From an uncultured Oscillospiraceae bacterium (GTDB taxonomy: Bacteria > Bacillota > Clostridia > Oscillospirales > Oscillospiraceae), in contig CAKTLG010000021.1 in NCBI GenBank assembly GCA_934572465.1, forward strand, positions 1 through 33,066: DNA of 33,066 bases. Reading direction: 5' to 3'. Below, piece by piece: positions 7,301 to 16,700 of the stretch. Each line of letters starts with the position of its first letter. Positions within the stretch are counted from its first letter, which is position 1. Both the position numbers and the translations under genes were made by a program. Under the pieces are notes generated by a model that worked only from the letters and a program-made list of their open reading frames with translations, did no database searches and was not told the origin of the DNA.

Positions 7301-9563
7301 AACGCTGAAGGCGCGCAAGGCCGGTACGACGACGTTCACCATGACCTATGAGGACGACACGTACTACGGCTCGGTGACCTACACCGTCACCGTCAGCAAG
7401 AAGGAAGTCACGGCAGTTCTTGTCAACGGCGCTAAGGTCAGCAAGGTCTACGACGGCACTACCGATGTCGGCAGCATCGTTCTCCCCGACAATATCTCCG
7501 CACCGGTGCAGCTGACGGGTGTGATCGGTACCGATGAACTGACCGCTGTCCCCACGCTGACGGGCGCATACAGCACCGAGAACGTCCACACGGGCGCAAC
7601 AAACGAGTTTTCTCTCACGCTCACGCTGAGCGGTGACGCCGCCGGCAACTACCGTCTCAAGAACAGCAGCGTCGCGATCCCCTCTGAGATCACGCCCAAG
7701 CCGGTTCGTATCAGTGGGCTGACGTTCGAATCGCGCCAGTTTGCCATGAATGGCTACAGCGCCACGATCGACACGCTGACGTTTGACGGCGTTGTGTCCG
7801 GCGAAACGCTGGCATATGAGACCGGCTTGATCCGCGTAGCCAACAACAATGTCGGCACTCAGTCCGTCGAAGCGTTTACCGTGACGCTGAAGAACGACAA
7901 CTATTGCTGGACGGCTGACGTAGTCGGAAGCACGCTCACCATTCCCGCTGGCACATACAGCGTTGTGATCACCAAGGCTCCTTACAGCGACAAGACCGCC
8001 GAGACCGGCGCCAAGTTCGGCAACAGCGCCAGCTTCCCGCTCAAGAGTGATCTGTTCCCCGCGGGCGCGAATGTCCAGTCGATCACGGTCACGGCTTCCA
8101 CAGGCAGCATCTTCGACGGCACGCCGTCTGTGACCGGCACTACCCTGAACTACAAAATCGCTGCCAATGCAAAGCCTGGCCAGACGGACACGCTCACGCT
8201 TGCGGTCGAGAGCCAGAACTACAATAACTACAACATCACGATCACCGTCACGGTGCTCGACAAGACCCCGCAGGCCATCGAGGCGAAGAACGTCACCATG
8301 ATCTATGGCGACACCGCGAGCGGCTATGTGACAAATCTCAGCTCGCTCAAGGGCGCTGTGAGCTACACCCTATCCAATGGCAGAGATGTGATCAGCGTTG
8401 ACAGCAGCACCGGCAGGATCACGGCGCTCAAGCCCGGCGAGGCACTCATTTCTATCTATGCCGCGGGCGACGAGAACACCAAGGACGCCAATAAGGTCAT
8501 CACTGTTACGGTCACCAAGCGTCCGCTGACGGTCACGGCGAATAACATCAGCACTTACGTCGGCGACAAGCAGCCCACGCTGACCTACAGGTTCGACGGC
8601 CTTGTGAACAACGACAATGTCGGCACGTGGGAGCTGACGCTCAGCATCCCCGCCAATGTCAAGGATCCGATGAAGACCGCTGGTGAATACCCGATCATCT
8701 TCGGCGTCCACACCGACGGTACTGACGAGAGCAAGTACGACATTACGCTCGTCCCCGGCAAGCTGACCGTCACCAATTACACGATCATCGACTCGACCCC
8801 CTTGGGCAGCGATATCACCGTTATCCCCGCGCCGGGCGGCACGACCAGGATCTCTACCCCCAAGGCCGTTGGCGGCGCGACCGTGACGATCACCGTCACG
8901 CCGGACAAGGACAAGGAGCTCAAGTCCCTTGAGGTCATCGACGAGAACGGCAGCCGTCTCCCGCTGACTGACCTCGGCAACGGCAGGTTCAGCTTCGTGA
9001 TGCCCGCCGGCAAGGTCTCCGTGAGCGCCGTCTACGGCGACGTGAACGATTACGTCAACCCCTATCTCGACGTGAACGAGAGCGACTGGTACTACGAGGC
9101 GGTCAAGTATGTGACCGTGAACGGCCTGATGAACGGCACGGGCGCGAGCCGCTTTGAGCCGAACCTCGCCACCTCCCGCGCGATGATCTGGACGATCCTC
9201 GCCCGCATGAGCGGCGTGGACACCACCGGCGGCAGCGTCTGGTACGCGGCGGCCCAGCAGTGGGCGATCGCCACTGGCGTGTCCGACGGCACCAACCCCA
9301 ACGGCACCATCACGCGCGAGCAGCTCGCCGCCATGCTCTACCGCTACGCGGTGAGCAAGGGCATGGTCACCGCCCCTGTGACGGCTGATTTGAGCATCTA
9401 CAGCGACGCGGCCAGCGTCAGCGCCTACGCCGTCGAGGCGATGCAGTGGGCAGTCGGCACCGGTCTGATCAACGGCATGGCCGGCAAGCTGAACCCGCAG
9501 GGCAGCGCCACGCGCGCACAGGTCGCAACGATGCTGATGCGCTTTGCGCAGCTGAGCAAGTAA
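4377..9563 (+). CDS. Giant SLH-anchored surface protein with cohesin-like N-terminus and Ig-like, YDG and MBG repeats
   Basis: The product has 1728 residues. After a signal peptide (about 1-26), residues 30-215 look cohesin-like, with GYRIELNYDSRIFEATAF and ILGYLLLKAK strands. Next come about five Ig-like repeats of roughly 100 residues marked by a DQYG(R/Q)...N(P)...V(T)W core (about 225-800). After these are a mixed beta region, a YDG-type domain (KVYDGTTDVG near 1025), MBG-type repeats (near 1385) and a VTITVTPDKDKE...VMPAGKVSV domain. Three SLH repeats end the protein (about 1562-1728). The ATG at 4377 is preceded by GAGGG at 4362-4366. It would be secreted, bound to the wall by the SLH repeats and extended outward by the Ig-like stalk. 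The first ~640 bases are AT-richer than the rest. No enzymatic motif was seen; adhesion or scaffolding is an inference. It is the last gene before a terminator. Confidence 0.88.
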   Translation: MKKRFLSFVLVATLLMSMIVMPANAADGVTMSLSAVGFSTENVTSKYVKETGPVTTLKPNETVAVKVTITNNTSEELNLAGYRIELNYDSRIFEATAFSWENDDGAGTSGPIALASSKKGGLTWTPITNKMDGAAAWTATESNAATIPANDSLILGYLLLKAKTAVERCETAFSFVEGVSQFQSESAANYITAVANTGEEITLSNVTYTPATVSIDGIDPVLDRVTVTDADGKIVLDSKAENPSYKVEINGTTDYTYYAHAYSKMGTDITSSVTWTIGTVANNNGTVITTGGANAGQIVVAKNAMPISAAVEAKLDNVTADAGNFVVGRADGSEDTITSLSISCDNTTLIVPADDKTETATFSVEAKNIYDEIILNPSIVWKIADSSDGNLASNNNSGVTFTRGLLTLTSKTKAYTGTYTVYAYAGAIESNKIPVTIKLADPEATELEIAANATTTFAVPTANSNGDPTTQTYDLPAVTVKDQYGRDIENPTLTWQTMGSDGEAVYPGITIENGKLVITSEAAKPELFPKDKNEYQVPIRVICGDKYADFTVTVTREARKAASIAVSGGPTAALLVPASGESAVTSNEKFTAVVKDQYGQEMNDQTVTWGITKTGSTEPTATGVSVENGIVTVSNDAKGDVPSTAPVEYTVTVTVDGKSATTTIQIKRAEPVAKIITVARKGSEDTLLIPGLDSTEKTRQAEFVATVTDQYDAEIQNPSINWSISAPYEVPGVTIDPATGVVSVTIDAAKRIYTAMTTPFTVTAAVNGTELKDSTQTLNVKREDIRIVGFHLYDHTGIASNDEHGRLLDTGSSVIISNGENVLFDILPHTQYGDDMTWSTIWQVEIFAPDGSQAIPTDSDKATTESEDSVGYRTELPITSDIKDGTYRIVITETNPAGATPIKSEYSINLMRKQDAGLTISGGDDATSKTVTYGETFTLTATAANHGTTGGTWGVSGIDPNILEMAGAGHNGNQLTLKARKAGTTTFTMTYEDDTYYGSVTYTVTVSKKEVTAVLVNGAKVSKVYDGTTDVGSIVLPDNISAPVQLTGVIGTDELTAVPTLTGAYSTENVHTGATNEFSLTLTLSGDAAGNYRLKNSSVAIPSEITPKPVRISGLTFESRQFAMNGYSATIDTLTFDGVVSGETLAYETGLIRVANNNVGTQSVEAFTVTLKNDNYCWTADVVGSTLTIPAGTYSVVITKAPYSDKTAETGAKFGNSASFPLKSDLFPAGANVQSITVTASTGSIFDGTPSVTGTTLNYKIAANAKPGQTDTLTLAVESQNYNNYNITITVTVLDKTPQAIEAKNVTMIYGDTASGYVTNLSSLKGAVSYTLSNGRDVISVDSSTGRITALKPGEALISIYAAGDENTKDANKVITVTVTKRPLTVTANNISTYVGDKQPTLTYRFDGLVNNDNVGTWELTLSIPANVKDPMKTAGEYPIIFGVHTDGTDESKYDITLVPGKLTVTNYTIIDSTPLGSDITVIPAPGGTTRISTPKAVGGATVTITVTPDKDKELKSLEVIDENGSRLPLTDLGNGRFSFVMPAGKVSVSAVYGDVNDYVNPYLDVNESDWYYEAVKYVTVNGLMNGTGASRFEPNLATSRAMIWTILARMSGVDTTGGSVWYAAAQQWAIATGVSDGTNPNGTITREQLAAMLYRYAVSKGMVTAPVTADLSIYSDAASVSAYAVEAMQWAVGTGLINGMAGKLNPQGSATRAQVATMLMRFAQLSK

Positions 9564-9636
9564 CGGCATATCCCCGACAGGCTGAGCGTCTTTCTCGCCT
9601 CAGAAGGGCGCACAGAAGCAGCAATACAACATTCGG

Positions 9637-9673
9637 AAAGGGCACCGCAGAGGCATCTGTGGTGCCCTTTTTC
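9637..9673 (+). terminator. Rho-independent terminator after the cohesin/dockerin/SLH operon
   Basis: A 14-bp stem (9637-9650 with 9657-9670, one G-U pair) with a 6-base loop runs into TTTTT. No promoter is visible between it and the next ATG at 9710, so the downstream protease genes may rely on partial read-through. Confidence 0.82.
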
Positions 9674-9709
9674 ACTGATTTTGCAAGACAGATGGGAGAA
9701 GAGAGGATC

Positions 9710-12700
9710 ATGAAGCTTCGCAGATCACGGCGTTTTTTATCGCTGCTGCTGGCAGCGGCCATGGCGCTGAGCACCTTTGCCCTTGCGCTGGAGGAGAACG
9801 ACGGCACGCCGGACGCACCGGCGCAGGAGGACCTGATCAGCACTGAAACGGACGAGCCGGAAACGGCTCCCGCGTCCATAGATACGCCGGAAGCACTGCT
9901 TCCGACAGCGCTGGAGACGGCAAAAGCCGCATATGAGGGCCGCAGCCGCGACGGCGCCGCCGACGGGCGCCTCACCCTGCCCGAAAAGGGCACCTACCTC
10001 GAGGGCGAGCTGCTCGTCAAGCTGGAGCGCCGTCCAACGCTGTATTCGGCGGACGATCCGATCGCCGCGTATGCGGCGGAGGTCGACTACCTCTTTTCCG
10101 TGGACAGCGACAGCGGCAGCGGCATAGCCTTCTTTTCCAGCGAGCCGCAGGCGGACTGGTTCCGCCTGACGCTGCGCGAGGACGTGGACATGCTGGAAGC
10201 GTGGACGGCGCTGGCGCGGGATGCGTCGGTCGCCGCCGTGCAGCCGAACTACATTTATCAGGGACAGTCCGTGACGGGCGGCAGCCTGCGCGAAGACCCG
10301 CTCCGCTATACGCAGACATGGCTGGAGCGCATCCACGCACCGGAGGCATGGGAAGCGCTGAACGGCGCGCAGCCGGGCGAGAACGTCGTTGTAGCGGTGG
10401 TCGACAGCGGCGTGCAGCCCGATCATCCCGACCTCACGGGGCAGCTTTTGCAGGGCTATGACTTTGTCGACAATGACAACGATCCCGCCGATGAGGTCGG
10501 ACACGGCACGCATGTGGCGGGCATCATCGCCGCGGCGCGGAATGACATCGGCGTGCGCGGCGTGGCCTACGGCGCAAAGCTCCTGCCCGTGCGTGTGCTG
10601 GACGGCACCAACCGCGGCAGCAGTCTGAATATCGCCAACGGCATCCTGTGGGCGGCGGGGCTTACGCCCGTCGACGAGGACGGAAACCCGCTGACGGACG
10701 TACCCGCGAACGAGAACAGGGCGAACGTCATCAATCTCAGCCTTGGCGGCTCTTTTTATGACCAGATGGAAGACGACGCGATCCGTCGGGCACGCAAAGC
10801 GGGCTGTCTCGTCGTTGCGGCGGCGGGCAATGACAGCGTGTCCACCGGCAGCGTGCCGCAGCCGAACGACTCCTACACCTGCAGCGTCACGTATTCTCCC
10901 GCGAATCTCGACGGCGTGCTGACGGTCATGGCGGCCAATCCCGACGGCGGGCTTGCCGGCTTTTCAAATTACGACAGTGACCCCGGCTCCGGCGTTGAGT
11001 ATGAGATCCTCGCCCCCGGCGCGGATATCCTGAGCACAGGCATTGACAGCAGCTATATCCTTATGAGCGGCACGTCGATGGCGGCGCCCGTTGTATCCGG
11101 CGCGGCGGCGGTGCTGATGGGGCTGGGCTGCAACGCGGACAGCGCGTTCCAGATCATCTCCTCCTGCCAGAAAACGCGGGTGGAGAAGAACGGCGTCCCC
11201 TATGATTATCCCGCGCTCGACCTTGCGGCGTGCGTGGAGACGGCGCGTGAATCCAAAAACACATATCACACCGCGCCGAACGTCTCCGGCAATCTCAGCA
11301 TGCTCACTTCGCTGCCCAATCTCACCTTCAACGATGCGGCCGGAGAAGTCGATCTCAGCGGGCTGGACACCCCGTACCGCGTCTACTATCGCAGCGGAGA
11401 GCTCCTGTCTGCACTGTATCTCGGCGTCAGGAACATCGGCGGCGCGGGACAGATCCTTGTCAGCGGTACGGTCGGCGGCACGGCGGTCTATGGGGAAGCA
11501 TTCATCGGGCTGGGCGGCAGCATGGATATCCCGCTATCTCTGGAAGGAACGCCTGCCGTCGCCGACGGCAGGGTGTATTACGAGCTGACGGTCAGCACGC
11601 TGGAGGACAACGGAACGCCCGCCGCCATCAGCGGCTCCTTCTCCGCCTATGAGCTGCGCACGCCGGATGAAAGCGGCGCGCTTGTATTCAACGCAGGCAG
11701 CTACAGTTATTATTGCCTGTCGAACGGTCTTACCGAAGCGACGCTCAACGGCAGCAGCCAGATGGGCGTTGTATGGGTCATGGATGCGGACATCGGCGTA
11801 TTCGCCGATCAGACGCTGAACATCTATCCCGCGCAGGGCGACTTCAACGTGCTGGTCTATCAAGGGGCGGGCTGCTCTCTCCAGATGCTTTCCAAGGAAA
11901 TCGACGGTGCTACCCATTGGAGCACTGCAAACCTACTGGGGCTCGAGCTGCAGGCGGCCGACGCATTCAAAATTCTGGGCGTTGGCAGCATGAATCTTCG
12001 GTACTGCTCGATCATCGATCCATATATTGAGTGGGCAGATTCCATCAAGAACTGCGAGTTTCAGAACATCGCTTTCAGTAAACCGGCAATATCCGCGTAC
12101 ACCGTCGATGGGTGCGGCTTCTATTGGTTATACAATCTGAAAATGGACTGTTCCTACTTCAGCCGCAATCTGGTCACCAATTGCATCAATACAGCGCTGA
12201 CGGTGGAAAGAGAGGCGTGGCACAACACCTTCATTGAAAACTATGTCGACAGCGAGGACGCGCCGGGTATACTGACGGTCTATGCACCGAACTATCAGGT
12301 AAGCGAAGCGGATGACCGATCGATCGTCTGCGGCTTCCACCGCAGCAGTGTCATCGGCCCGATGCAAATGCTGAACAAGGACAGCGGCGCGCCGGCGCTC
12401 GTTTACGAGGTATACTATCAGCCTGCCGATGTACAGCATATCGCCGATTCCCTCACCTGCGCGGAGGGTTCTGCGGTGAGCACATCTATCGACGATCTTG
12501 CCCAATGGGGCTTTGCCGGCGACAGTCCTGCGTTCATCACGGGCGTTGAGGGACGGTATGCAAACGAGCTTGCTCCCGACGGCACAGTCGCCTACTATGA
12601 AGCAAGGATACACTTCAGCACCCCTGTTACCGGCGCGCCCCGCCCCGTGTCATACTCCGACGCTTGCTCCGACGGCGCGGCAGTCGAGCTGTCCGAGGAC

Positions 12701-13744
12701 GGCTCTCTGGCAACGCTCCGCGGCTCCTCCTACTTCTGGGGAACTAATATGGAGCACTACTTCACCGTGGAGGATATATACACACGAAGCTCCGGCGAAG
12801 ACCACTTCGACTGCACCGCACTCTGGGGACAGTCTGCCGGCCGCTTCCCCATCGGCTTCGACTACAGGGAGGATGACCTCGGCCTGTCGATCAGCAGCAT
12901 CAGCACCTCGGACAACGGAAACTGCACGATCGAATGGACACAGAGCAGCGACGGCACGCTGACGATCCTGCGCAGCGTGAATGACGGGCCGTATGAGTCT
13001 ATCGCGGAGTTCCCTGTGGCCAGCGATGAAAGCGGCAGCTATCCCGATACCGGCAGCTTCCCCGGCAACACGGTGCTGCATTATCAGCTGCGGCTGACCA
13101 ACGAAGCGGCAAGAACGGAGCAGCACAAGACCGGCACCATCCTGATCTCCGCGCCCGAGCAGGAGAAAAAGCTCCTGCTGAATGAGATGACGGACGGCTC
13201 GATCAGCGTATCGTTCAGCGATAAAACGATCGCAAGCAACATGGTCTTCATCTTCCCCGGCGTAACGGCAGAGGCCGTGCTGTTCGGCGACGGTGTGAAG
13301 GATTCCGGCCTGATCTTCAGCGCGGTGCAGGAGGACGACGGCCTGAAGATCGTCCTCGGCGTGGACAGTGCCGCGATCCTGCCGGAAAATACGCCGCTGT
13401 TTACGCTGGTATCGCCGAATGGCGACCTCCGCAGAGTGGAGATGGCGACGGAGGACGGCGCGGTCCGGTGGCAGATCGAATACTCCAGCGCCGTCACGGT
13501 CGAGGGCATCGGCAGCTACCTTCTCCTTGAGGACGGGACGCTCAGTCTCCGCTGCGACGACGGCATGACCGGCACGGCATATCTCGCGCGCTACGATGCG
13601 CAGAGCGGGCAGCTCCTGGCGCTGACCGCTCTGGACGCTGGCACGCACAATATCTCCGCGCAAAGCGGCGCGGCGCTCAAGGTCTTTTTCCTTAACGCGG
13701 CGCATGAGCCGATAGCAAACGCCATCACACTTGAAAACGCTTGA
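9710..13744 (+). CDS. Secreted subtilisin-like (S8) serine protease with beta-helix and Ig/FN3-like C-terminal region
   Basis: The product has 1344 residues. A signal peptide (about 1-27) precedes a propeptide-like region (about 100-185, YLEGELLVKLE...AVQPNYIY). The S8 catalytic domain spans about 200-510, with Asp232 in VVDSGV, His265 in GHGTHVAG, the oxyanion Asn in AAGND, and Ser456 in GTSMAAP, so it looks active. Residues about 660-1010 are a beta-helix-like region resembling that of the dockerin protease on the other strand, followed by an FN3-like stretch near 1060-1150 and a small C-terminal beta domain also found in the next gene. No dockerin, SLH or LPXTG motif is present, so it is probably released or held by unknown contacts. 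The ATG at 9710 follows GGGAGAAGAGAGG; earlier in-frame codons overlap the terminator. Likely roles are degradation of extracellular protein or maturation of neighbouring surface proteins. Confidence 0.9.
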   Translation: MKLRRSRRFLSLLLAAAMALSTFALALEENDGTPDAPAQEDLISTETDEPETAPASIDTPEALLPTALETAKAAYEGRSRDGAADGRLTLPEKGTYLEGELLVKLERRPTLYSADDPIAAYAAEVDYLFSVDSDSGSGIAFFSSEPQADWFRLTLREDVDMLEAWTALARDASVAAVQPNYIYQGQSVTGGSLREDPLRYTQTWLERIHAPEAWEALNGAQPGENVVVAVVDSGVQPDHPDLTGQLLQGYDFVDNDNDPADEVGHGTHVAGIIAAARNDIGVRGVAYGAKLLPVRVLDGTNRGSSLNIANGILWAAGLTPVDEDGNPLTDVPANENRANVINLSLGGSFYDQMEDDAIRRARKAGCLVVAAAGNDSVSTGSVPQPNDSYTCSVTYSPANLDGVLTVMAANPDGGLAGFSNYDSDPGSGVEYEILAPGADILSTGIDSSYILMSGTSMAAPVVSGAAAVLMGLGCNADSAFQIISSCQKTRVEKNGVPYDYPALDLAACVETARESKNTYHTAPNVSGNLSMLTSLPNLTFNDAAGEVDLSGLDTPYRVYYRSGELLSALYLGVRNIGGAGQILVSGTVGGTAVYGEAFIGLGGSMDIPLSLEGTPAVADGRVYYELTVSTLEDNGTPAAISGSFSAYELRTPDESGALVFNAGSYSYYCLSNGLTEATLNGSSQMGVVWVMDADIGVFADQTLNIYPAQGDFNVLVYQGAGCSLQMLSKEIDGATHWSTANLLGLELQAADAFKILGVGSMNLRYCSIIDPYIEWADSIKNCEFQNIAFSKPAISAYTVDGCGFYWLYNLKMDCSYFSRNLVTNCINTALTVEREAWHNTFIENYVDSEDAPGILTVYAPNYQVSEADDRSIVCGFHRSSVIGPMQMLNKDSGAPALVYEVYYQPADVQHIADSLTCAEGSAVSTSIDDLAQWGFAGDSPAFITGVEGRYANELAPDGTVAYYEARIHFSTPVTGAPRPVSYSDACSDGAAVELSEDGSLATLRGSSYFWGTNMEHYFTVEDIYTRSSGEDHFDCTALWGQSAGRFPIGFDYREDDLGLSISSISTSDNGNCTIEWTQSSDGTLTILRSVNDGPYESIAEFPVASDESGSYPDTGSFPGNTVLHYQLRLTNEAARTEQHKTGTILISAPEQEKKLLLNEMTDGSISVSFSDKTIASNMVFIFPGVTAEAVLFGDGVKDSGLIFSAVQEDDGLKIVLGVDSAAILPENTPLFTLVSPNGDLRRVEMATEDGAVRWQIEYSSAVTVEGIGSYLLLEDGTLSLRCDDGMTGTAYLARYDAQSGQLLALTALDAGTHNISAQSGAALKVFFLNAAHEPIANAITLENA

Positions 13745-13776
13745 GCCCTGCGAATTGATTTTCAGGAGGAAGAATG

Positions 13777-16700
13777 ATGACAAAGAGAATTTTATCCCTG
13801 CTGCTGGCGCTATGCATGGCGCTGACGCTCGTTCCCGCCGCCAGCGCGGAGGGAGAAAACGGGCAGCTGTACTACACCTATGGGGCGGATGCGGTCGTGG
13901 ATGATCTGAAAAGCGAGGCGATCCTAACCCGAATCGATTCCGGTTCTTCATACTGCAACTTCTACTATCTGAATGCTGAGGGCTCGCCTGTCGAGGTCAC
14001 GAGCGATCTCACCTTTGAGCCAGACGATCCGGCAAATCAGGATGCCGTCAAACTCGACTATGTGCAGAACAGCGAGCTGGACGGCGGCCAGTGGATCCTT
14101 TGGTACCATGGCGTCTGCTCCGGTGCTCTGGTATACACCGCTGGGGACGGCACGTGCTACCGCCTTGCAATTGCAGTCACGATCCCCGAGCAAGGCTTTG
14201 CAACGGAGCCGGAACTAACAGAGGAGACCTATCTTCGCGGCGGGTCGGACGGAGGCTTCACAGTAGGAACACCGTTCTACTATGTGTTCCCCGAGGGTAC
14301 GGTGGTTGAAGCGGTCGATGCCACAGCCACGGCAAACGGGGCATCATTTGCGGCAGCGGCAGAGATCCTTGATGGCAAAGCAAACGTCTGTCAGATCACC
14401 ATCGGAGCACTTGACACCGATGCCCAGGGCGTGGACCTGCGCGTGACGTTCAGGCTTTCAGACGGCTCATCAAACGAACGCTGCATTTATCTGCGCGATC
14501 TCACGCCGGCTTTTGGCTTCCGCTATGCTTACGGCGACGGTAACTTTTCCGAGGCACTTTTCAAGGCCATGCCTCAGGATTTCGGTCAGGGCAGCCGGGT
14601 GGCCTTTTTCTACGGCACGCAGAAGCTTGACGTAACCGACGTCAAATACATAGCGAACGAGGGATATGCAACATCCACGGTGACAGCCAGTATGGAGGAC
14701 GACTGGTGGGTACTATTCCTCGAAGGCTTTGGCAGCGGCAGGCTCATATGCACCACGGCAAACGGCGAAACCTACGAACTGCCGGTGGAGTTCCTTTTGC
14801 CGAATCACGGCTTTGCGACGGAGCCGGAACTAACAGAGGAGACCTATCTTCGCAGCGGGTCGGGCGAAGGCTTCACGATAGGGATGCCGTTCTACTATGT
14901 GTTCCCCGAGGGTACAGAAATCGAAACGGCCGATCCCAGAATAGATGAATCGATAGCGGCGGTAACAGCAGATATCCTTGACAGGAAAAACGTCTGCCGG
15001 ATCACCGTCGCGGAATTCGATGATACCCATACGGGGCTCAACCTGAACATCAACTTTACCCTGTCAGACGGCACGACTCCGTATGCTCACATTTTCCTCC
15101 TGAATTTTTCACCGTTTTTCGGCTTCCGCTCATATTACAAATACAGCGGCGAGTATTCCGATCACCTTAGCAACAACTTCCGTATGGAGTGCGGAGGCTG
15201 CATTCAGGTCGGCTTTTTCTATGAGAGCCGAAACACATCTGATCCGTCGCCGCTTGATGTGACGGAGGTAACGTACACGCCGATCGACGGGCCGGCGGAC
15301 GCTATAACGGCAGTCAAATGCGACGGCTATTGGGAGTTGTCCTTTGACCGCGTCGGCAGCGGCACGCTGACCTGTGTCACAGCAGGCGGCAAATCATACC
15401 AGATGACGGTAAGTTCCACCATGCCGACGTCAGGCTTCTTCTCGGAGCAAGTCTTTGCGGAAAGCACACTTCTCACGCAGTTTGAGTTTATTGAAAGCGC
15501 GCAGGCTCCCCTTTGGCTGATGGCGGAAAATGGCTTCACAAAGGCGGAAGCAGACCGTCTCAACTGGGCATATGTGGACGGTCAGGGACGGTATAACACG
15601 GACACTGCCACTTATATCAAAACCGAAGCCGTCCAGCGCGAGGACAGCAGCAGCGACGATCCCCGCTATGACATCAAGGTAACGGTGCTCAAGGTCAGGG
15701 GCCGCAGTATGACGCTGCGGGCGGACACAGGAAATTACCATTCAACTATCAGGCTCGTTGACAACAACAAGGTGATGATCCCGCTGGCAACGCCGGAGGA
15801 GCTGACATGGAACCATGAGCGGCCCGGCACGATGGGCTTCAAGGCCGTCAGCCCGTTCCAGGATCGGGCGCGCTGGAAGATCTATAAAGATGGAAACGAC
15901 AGCGAGCCGGTAATGAGCATCACGCACAGATGGAACAGCCAGAGCATGGGAGAATACAAGTATTCCGACCACTTTGCGCAGGGCTACTGGTACGACGATG
16001 GCCGCGCAACGGCGGACCACAACATGGAAAGCGGCACCTACTACTTCACGGTGCAGGCGCTTGGCGACGGGGAAACGTATCTCAACAGCGAGATCGCAGA
16101 ATCTGAGAAGTGGACATACGTGAAGCCCGACACGGCGCTGGCCGTGCCCACCAATCTGCGCTGGGACGGCAGAGTAGCCAAGTGGGATAATCCGAACAGT
16201 GCGGACGGCTCTTATGCCTATTGCGTGGAATTCTATTACAAAGTGGAGGAATACGGCGGGATCAATTATAGAAACGCCGGCGGTATCGAAAGCAGATTCG
16301 GCGCAGAGCCGGAAATGGAGCTGGAGAACTGGGCACTGGAGGAACACGGCAGCGGCGAGTACTATTTCCGCGTCCGCGTGCTGAGCGAGGACATTACAAA
16401 GGTCTGCAACAGCCCTTGGTCGGAGCTTAGCCCGGTGAAGAGCATCACGGACGTTGTTGGGAAGGCTAACACCGCTCTGGACGCTGCACTGGGCAAGTAT
16501 CAGACCGGCGAGCTGACCGAGGATAAGAAGACGGCGCTGAAGAATGAGGTCGCCGCCGCGCAGGATGAGAACAAGTCGCTCGAGACCGCTATGGCGGCCG
16601 ATCAGGGGCAGGAAAACGGCACCATTGCCAAGATAAAGGCATTGGAGGAGCTGGTCGGCGGCGCGGCGAAAGTCGCGGTCGCGGGGGATGCGCCGAAGGA

